Below are positions 30,290-32,880 of a stretch of 32,880 bases of DNA, piece after piece. The number at the start of each line of letters is the position of its first letter. The stretch's first letter is position 1. The stretch covers positions 1 to 32,880 of IMG/VR virus record IMGVR_UViG_3300020371_000033, one strand, 5' to 3'. The stretch is from a virus. The position numbers and the translations under genes were made by a program. The notes below the pieces were generated by a model. That model ran no database searches. It saw nothing but the letters and a program-made list of their open reading frames with translations, and was not told the origin of the DNA.

Positions 30290-30451
30290 ATGTTTGAATT
30301 TTTACTTTACTCTGGTATTCACTGCACCGATGCTAAGGATATGATCCAACGTATCGAAGCAAATGATAGAGTAAGTAAAATTGTTCAGACTGAGGTGATT
30401 GAGACCGTAAAGGAATCAACACCTGAGTGCAACTGGGACGCAAACGACTGA
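30290..30451 (+). CDS. Small conserved cyanophage protein, hypothetical
   Basis: 53 residues: MFEFLLYSGIHCTDAKDMIQ, then RIEANDRVSKIVQTEVIETV and an end KESTPECNWDAND. Start ATG at 30290 with GGAG 10 bases upstream; the frame is closed by TGA at 30449-30451. The first ~10 residues are hydrophobic and may be a weak signal sequence, and two Cys (12 and 47) could pair. The pattern of short hydrophobic start, Cys, amphipathic helix, Pro-x-Cys and W recalls many small cyanophage proteins and the gene just upstream. Function unknown. Confidence 0.68.
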   Translation: MFEFLLYSGIHCTDAKDMIQRIEANDRVSKIVQTEVIETVKESTPECNWDAND

Positions 30452-30519
30452 AGGAACGGGAAACTCGGATCACCCACAAGGGTTAAAGGAGAAAAATCAC
30501 CCAACTTCAGGAGTAAAAA

Positions 30520-30684
30520 ATGAACACACTCAATCTCATCAAAAAGCAAATCGATAAGCAGTCTGCACTGCATGACGCACAGATTACTCACACCGCATAT
30601 CGTGGTGTAAAGTGTGAAGTTCGTAAAGCAGCACAGGAGTCTCACGGCACCTTCTGCTATCGTGGTCGTACTTACACCAAATGA
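30520..30684 (+). CDS. DUF4278-like small protein
   Basis: 54 residues: MNTLNLIKKQIDKQSALHDA, then QITHTAYRGVKCEVRKAAQE and SHGTFCYRGRTYTK. The paired YRG strands (TAYRGVKC and FCYRGRTY) match DUF4278, a family found in cyanobacteria and their phages. AGGAG lies well placed before the ATG. Helix 1 followed by a two-strand YRG unit is the whole protein. Function is unknown; a host-derived regulator or RNA-associated role is speculation. A second, shorter YRG protein lies at 30798, so the operon carries two. Confidence 0.75.
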   Translation: MNTLNLIKKQIDKQSALHDAQITHTAYRGVKCEVRKAAQESHGTFCYRGRTYTK

Positions 30685-30691
30685 GGCAATC

Positions 30692-30787
30692 ATGGAAGCA
30701 CTACAAATCACAAGTGTAATCACCTTGGCATGTATTGCTGGAATGTCTTTAATTTATGGTGAAATCCTTCTACTACAAAAAGGTTGA
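30692..30787 (+). CDS. Putative 31-residue membrane peptide
   Basis: 31 residues: MEALQITSVITLACIAGMSL, then IYGEILLLQKG. A single hydrophobic segment (residues 5-22) could span the membrane. It starts 7 bases after the stop of the DUF4278-like gene, in the same operon. Such micro-proteins occur in cyanophage small-gene operons; ORF size makes chance possible. No Shine-Dalgarno beyond GAGG in the preceding stop region (30683-30686). Confidence 0.5.
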   Translation: MEALQITSVITLACIAGMSLIYGEILLLQKG

Positions 30788-30797
30788 GGGGTATTAA

Positions 30798-30962
30798 ATG
30801 CTGAAGATCAAACTTTATTATGATCTTCCAGAATACGATCCAGAGGTTCACGATCCTGATAGTGTCTTTAGACTACTAACATATCGTGGAGTAACATATG
30901 CCAAATTGGTTTATCTTAAATCTAAAGGCATACAAAATTGGAAAGTTTTCAAGAGAGGTTAA
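30798..30962 (+). CDS. Second DUF4278-like small protein
   Basis: 54 residues: MLKIKLYYDLPEYDPEVHDP, DSVFRLLTYRGVTYAKLVYL and KSKGIQNWKVFKRG. LLTYRGVTYAK is the DUF4278 signature; only one YRG strand is present, unlike the 30520 protein. GAGGGG lies upstream (30786-30791). Its stop codon is inside the terminator stem, so it is the last cistron of the operon that begins at 30054. Function unknown. Confidence 0.68.
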   Translation: MLKIKLYYDLPEYDPEVHDPDSVFRLLTYRGVTYAKLVYLKSKGIQNWKVFKRG

Positions 30963-30979
30963 GAAACCTCTCTTTTTTT
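30952..30979 (+). terminator. Strong rho-independent terminator
   Basis: AGAGAGGTT (30952-30960), loop AAGA, AACCTCTCT (30965-30973), then a T-run to 30979. Nine perfect pairs, overlapping the end of the second DUF4278-like gene. Confidence 0.88.
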
Positions 30980-31121
30980 GTACTTATATTAAAAATTTAC
31001 AATAGTATATTACGATACCAAAACATTACTAGATAATATAGAATTAAGGATTCCGCTTATGTCTTGAAATTCACTCTTTATTATGTTTTCTACGTTATTG
31101 TAAAATTGCGTTGGAGGTTTG

Positions 31122-31298
31122 ATGCACAATCTAATTTCTCGCAATCAATTGGCAGAATGGATACATTTTGAGCAAACAATAGACCGATGTAATGACGAAT
31201 TAGATCTGGTAAACGACTATTTTGACTGCTTAATTGAATGCGATGAAGACCAGGCTACATGTAAGCGAATCTGCAGAATTCTTTTAGATGAGGGTTGA
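31122..31298 (+). CDS. Small conserved cyanophage protein, Cys-rich helical
   Basis: 58 residues: MHNLISRNQLAEWIHFEQTI, DRCNDELDLVNDYFDCLIEC, DEDQATCKRICRILLDEG. GGAGG (31112-31116) is well placed before the ATG. Five Cys lie in an acidic helical setting (positions 23, 36, 40, 47, 51), so metal binding or disulfides are possible. I recognise this as a frequent small protein of T4-like cyanophages, function unknown. It stands alone between two terminators; about 140 bases before it show no clear promoter hexamers, so its promoter is uncertain. The stop is inside the following terminator. Confidence 0.75.
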   Translation: MHNLISRNQLAEWIHFEQTIDRCNDELDLVNDYFDCLIECDEDQATCKRICRILLDEG

Positions 31299-31314
31299 TC
31301 ACCCTCCTTTTTTT
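31290..31314 (+). terminator. Rho-independent terminator
   Basis: GAGGGT (31290-31295), loop TGATC, ACCCTC (31301-31306), then C and seven T. It overlaps the stop codon of the 31122 gene and is followed within two bases by a promoter. Confidence 0.85.
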
Positions 31315-31315
31315 A

Positions 31316-31324
31316 TGCTATAAT
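31316..31324 (+). promoter_or_regulatory. Extended -10 sigma70-type promoter (TGCTATAAT)
   Basis: TG-C-TATAAT with a poor -35 (TTGATC at 31295-31300, 18 bases upstream, inside the terminator hairpin). Identical core to the promoter at 28388. It leads to the 31346-32314 genes including thyX. Confidence 0.6.
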
Positions 31325-31345
31325 ATCTACAGTGTATACACTATT

Positions 31346-31528
31346 ATGGACAAAGAACGATTAAAACTCATCGTTCGTAACTTAGAACTTTTGGTTGATG
31401 GGTTAAAAGCAGAGGTATATTCGGATCCGAGTGCTTATATAGATAAGCGGGATAATTACGACGATCCTCCACATCATTACAGCGATTACGACGAGGTGTT
31501 TAACGATGACGATGGGTACCCCGACTGA
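31346..31528 (+). CDS. Small acidic conserved protein
   Basis: 60 residues from the ATG at 31346 (MDKERLKLIVRNLELLVDGL, KAEVYSDPSAYIDKRDNYDD, PPHHYSDYDEVFNDDDGYPD). An in-frame ATG at 31295 is rejected because it lies in the upstream terminator and before the promoter. An N-terminal amphipathic helix is followed by an acidic Asp/Tyr-rich tail, which could mimic DNA or bind a basic partner. It is familiar as a conserved cyanophage protein, function unknown. It overlaps the next gene by 23 bases. Confidence 0.75.
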   Translation: MDKERLKLIVRNLELLVDGLKAEVYSDPSAYIDKRDNYDDPPHHYSDYDEVFNDDDGYPD

Positions 31529-31682
31529 CAGGGCTAGAAAATATATGAAATTGCTTCGCAGATTGGTGAAGCAAGAACATCTCTACACAAACGAAAAACT
31601 TATAGAGATGAAGAAACAATTGCGAGTTCTAGAAGAAGAGCTTGCAGAGCTGGAGAAAAAAGTATCTAAAGGATTTAAATGA
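31506..31682 (+). CDS. Small coiled-coil protein
   Basis: 58 residues from ATG 31506; MTMGTPTDRARKYMKLLRRL is followed by VKQEHLYTNEKLIEMKKQLR and VLEEELAELEKKVSKGFK. ATG 31512 is a second possible start two codons later. Residues 30-52 have heptad-like leucines (L-x-x-L-E-E-E-L-A-E-L-E-K), so a coiled coil is likely. The TGA overlaps the thyX ATG by four bases, giving coupled translation. The pattern is common beside thyX or similar genes in cyanophages; function unknown. Confidence 0.75.
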   Translation: MTMGTPTDRARKYMKLLRRLVKQEHLYTNEKLIEMKKQLRVLEEELAELEKKVSKGFK

Positions 31683-32314
31683 GCGTAAAATTGATTAGTG
31701 TTACTCCCGATGCGGAGAAGATGATGGCATATGTTGCTAGAGTATCAAATCCAAACAACCAAGAAAATCCAAATTACGCAAAACTTCTTGGTTATTGTAT
31801 CAAACATAATCACTGGTCTGTTTTCGAGCAGGCATTTATGACCCTTGAACTAGAAACTACAAGGGGGGTGGCAGCTCAAGTGCTTCGTCACCGTAGCTTC
31901 ACATATCAAGAATTTTCGCAACGTTACGCTGATAGTTCAATGCTTGCGGATCAGATTCCTATGTTTGACCTTCGTCGTCAAGATACAAAGAATCGTCAGA
32001 ACTCTATTGATGATATTGATCCTTTTGTGAAACAGGAATTTGAAATCAAGATTCGTCGCCATTTTGATGAGGCAATGGTCTTGTATCAATCCATGCTTGA
32101 TGCTGGTGTCGCAAAGGAGTGTTCTCGTTTTGTGCTTCCTCTCGCTACACCCACAAAAATCTACATGTCCGGTTCATGCCGTTCATGGATCCATTACATC
32201 AATCTTCGCACTGCTAACGGTACTCAGAAAGAGCATATGGACCTCGCAGAAGGTTGTAAGAAAGTCTTTATTGAACAGTTCCCAACCTGTGCGGAAGCCC
32301 TTGAGTGGGTCTAA
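31679..32314 (+). CDS. thyX: Flavin-dependent thymidylate synthase ThyX
   Basis: 211 residues, typical ThyX length. The ThyX motif is at residues 70-83, RHRSFTYQEFSQRY, a variant of RHRxxSxNExSxRY that is usual in cyanophage and cyanobacterial enzymes. Other conserved parts are HWSVFEQAFMTLELETTRGV (FAD/dUMP region), ECSRFVLPLATPTKIY and SGSCRSWIHYINLRTANGTQ. It makes dTMP from dUMP using methylene-tetrahydrofolate and NADPH with FAD, supplying thymidine for an AT-rich phage genome. Start overlaps the coiled-coil gene by ATGA. It is likely transcribed from the extended -10 promoter at 31316. Confidence 0.96.
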   Translation: MSVKLISVTPDAEKMMAYVARVSNPNNQENPNYAKLLGYCIKHNHWSVFEQAFMTLELETTRGVAAQVLRHRSFTYQEFSQRYADSSMLADQIPMFDLRRQDTKNRQNSIDDIDPFVKQEFEIKIRRHFDEAMVLYQSMLDAGVAKECSRFVLPLATPTKIYMSGSCRSWIHYINLRTANGTQKEHMDLAEGCKKVFIEQFPTCAEALEWV

Positions 32315-32317
32315 ATA
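32311..32317 (+). promoter_or_regulatory. Possible variant late promoter CTAAATA
   Basis: Overlaps the thyX stop codon and lies 21 bases before the ATG at 32339. One mismatch from ATAAATA. Confidence 0.25.
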
Positions 32318-32338
32318 AATTACATTGAATTTAGTATC

Positions 32339-32581
32339 ATGCCCATATATCCTGTTAGACACAAAGAAACTGGGGAAGAACAAACATTGAATATGACTAT
32401 TGCTAATTATGAGCAATGGCGTAAGGAAAATCCCGATTGGGATAAAGATTGGTCAAAAGGAGTGGCATCTGCTCAGGAAGTTGGAGATTGGCAAAATAAA
32501 CTAGTTTCCAGAAATCCTGGATGGAATGATGTCCTTGGTAAAGCAGCAAAAGCACCTGGTTCTAGAGTAAAGAAAATTTAG
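32339..32581 (+). CDS. Small conserved cyanophage protein, hypothetical
   Basis: 80 residues. MPIYPVRHKETGEEQTLNMT, YEQWRKENPDWDKDWSKGVA, EVGDWQNKLVSRNPGWNDVL and the end GKAAKAPGSRVKKI. The N-terminal strand pattern (MP-x-Y-x-V-x-x-x-x-TGE) resembles the start of FmdB-type regulatory proteins, but the CxxC zinc pairs are absent. Trp-rich middle and basic end. I recognise the type as a conserved neighbour of phoH in T4-like cyanophages, with no known function. It ends one base before the phoH ATG, so the two are co-transcribed. Confidence 0.75.
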   Translation: MPIYPVRHKETGEEQTLNMTIANYEQWRKENPDWDKDWSKGVASAQEVGDWQNKLVSRNPGWNDVLGKAAKAPGSRVKKI

Positions 32582-32582
32582 T

Positions 32583-32880
32583 ATGGCAAGAAGAAAAAGA
32601 GCATCTGCAGAGCAACCTATTGGGGTTGGACTCACGGCAAAGCAGATGAAGCGGAAGAAACCACTCAGCCAAGAATATCTGATTGATATTGATCCACTTT
32701 CTGATAATCAGAAACAACTTTTTGATTCATATAATGAAGGTAAGCATATTGTTGCTTATGGTTGTGCGGGTACTGGTAAGACCTTTATTACCCTCTACAA
32801 TGCACTTCGTGATGTTCTGAGTGAAAATACTCCTTATGAGCGTATCTACCTTGTACGCTCTCTTGTAGCAACCAGAGAGA
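32583..32880 (+). CDS. phoH: PhoH-like ATPase (3' truncated by window edge)
   Basis: First 99 codons. Residues 1-28 are basic (ARRKRASAEQPIGVGLTAKQ), then PLSDNQKQLFDSYNEGKHIV leads to the Walker A loop GCAGTGKT at residues 60-67, followed by FITLYNALRDVLSE and IYLVRSLVATRE, the standard PhoH order. PhoH-like proteins are P-loop ATPases widespread in marine phages and used as diversity markers; their role in infection is not settled, with RNA metabolism and phosphate stress proposed. The Walker B and C-terminal parts lie outside the window. Confidence 0.95.
   Translation, partial: MARRKRASAEQPIGVGLTAKQMKRKKPLSQEYLIDIDPLSDNQKQLFDSYNEGKHIVAYGCAGTGKTFITLYNALRDVLSENTPYERIYLVRSLVATRE

Noticed and set aside
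30980-31121. Promoter or RNA gene in the 140-base gap before the 31122 gene
   Set aside because: AT-rich, with TTGAAA at 31064-31069 but no -10 at suitable spacing, and no tRNA-like or stable stem structure seen by eye.
31295-31345. ATG 31295 as start of the acidic protein
   Set aside because: It lies in the terminator loop and upstream of the promoter serving the gene.
1-32880. tRNA genes, integrase, transposase or attachment sites
   Set aside because: None recognised by eye; tRNA detection without a covariance search is unreliable, so absence is not certain.

Overview
This window looks like part of a T4-like cyanophage genome (contractile-tailed phage of marine Synechococcus or Prochlorococcus). 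The support is an AT-rich genome with every gene on the plus strand and almost no intergenic space; repeated T4-type late promoter octamers (NATAAATA) at the heads of structural genes; a flavin-dependent thymidylate synthase (ThyX) followed by a small conserved gene and PhoH; a phage glutaredoxin; and a large set of tail-fibre-like proteins carrying modules typical of these phages (YEDVTNIDSVG repeats, peptidase S74 chaperone tails, glycine-rich adhesin domains). No database search was run, so family names come from motif recognition.

Layout: (1) 1-13640 is a fibre/adhesin region: the tail of a truncated gene, a 949-residue protein with four LamG-like repeats, several modular fibre proteins, a glycine-rich adhesin, a 944-residue protein with an Mtd-like N-terminus and Asp-box motifs, and two proteins ending in S74 chaperone domains. 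(2) 13667-20413 holds one small fibre protein and then four tandem paralogues of 510-535 residues, each with an SbsA-type Ig-like domain followed by a long Gly/Pro/Tyr-rich domain. (3) 20445-20855 is a conserved small phage protein. (4) 20859-22940 is a self-contained cassette: a consensus sigma70 promoter (TTGACA, 17 bp, TATAAT), three different 2OG-Fe(II) oxygenase-like genes and a strong intrinsic terminator, sitting inside the late structural region. (5) 22965-28384 returns to fibre-like proteins (one with an S74 tail, one possible beta-propeller protein) and ends with a tail-assembly-chaperone-like protein. (6) 28388-31682 is a run of very small genes (glutaredoxin, membrane peptides, two DUF4278-like proteins, coiled-coil and acidic proteins) divided by sigma70-type promoters and intrinsic terminators. 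(7) 31679-32880 is thyX, a small conserved gene and the start of phoH.

How they may work together: regions 1-3 and 5 probably encode the host-recognition and baseplate-periphery apparatus, built from a small stock of shuffled modules: a common N-terminal block (MSxxR...), beta-rich spacers, and interchangeable C-terminal heads or cleavable chaperones. Regions 6-7 look like early or middle metabolic and host-interaction genes (nucleotide supply, redox, unknown small proteins). The oxygenase cassette has host-type expression signals unlike its neighbours. The most interesting features are the four-fold Gly/Pro-rich adhesin array, the insulated three-oxygenase cassette next to it, and the minimal S74 chaperone gene. 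A functional link between the oxygenases and the adhesins is hypothesis only.
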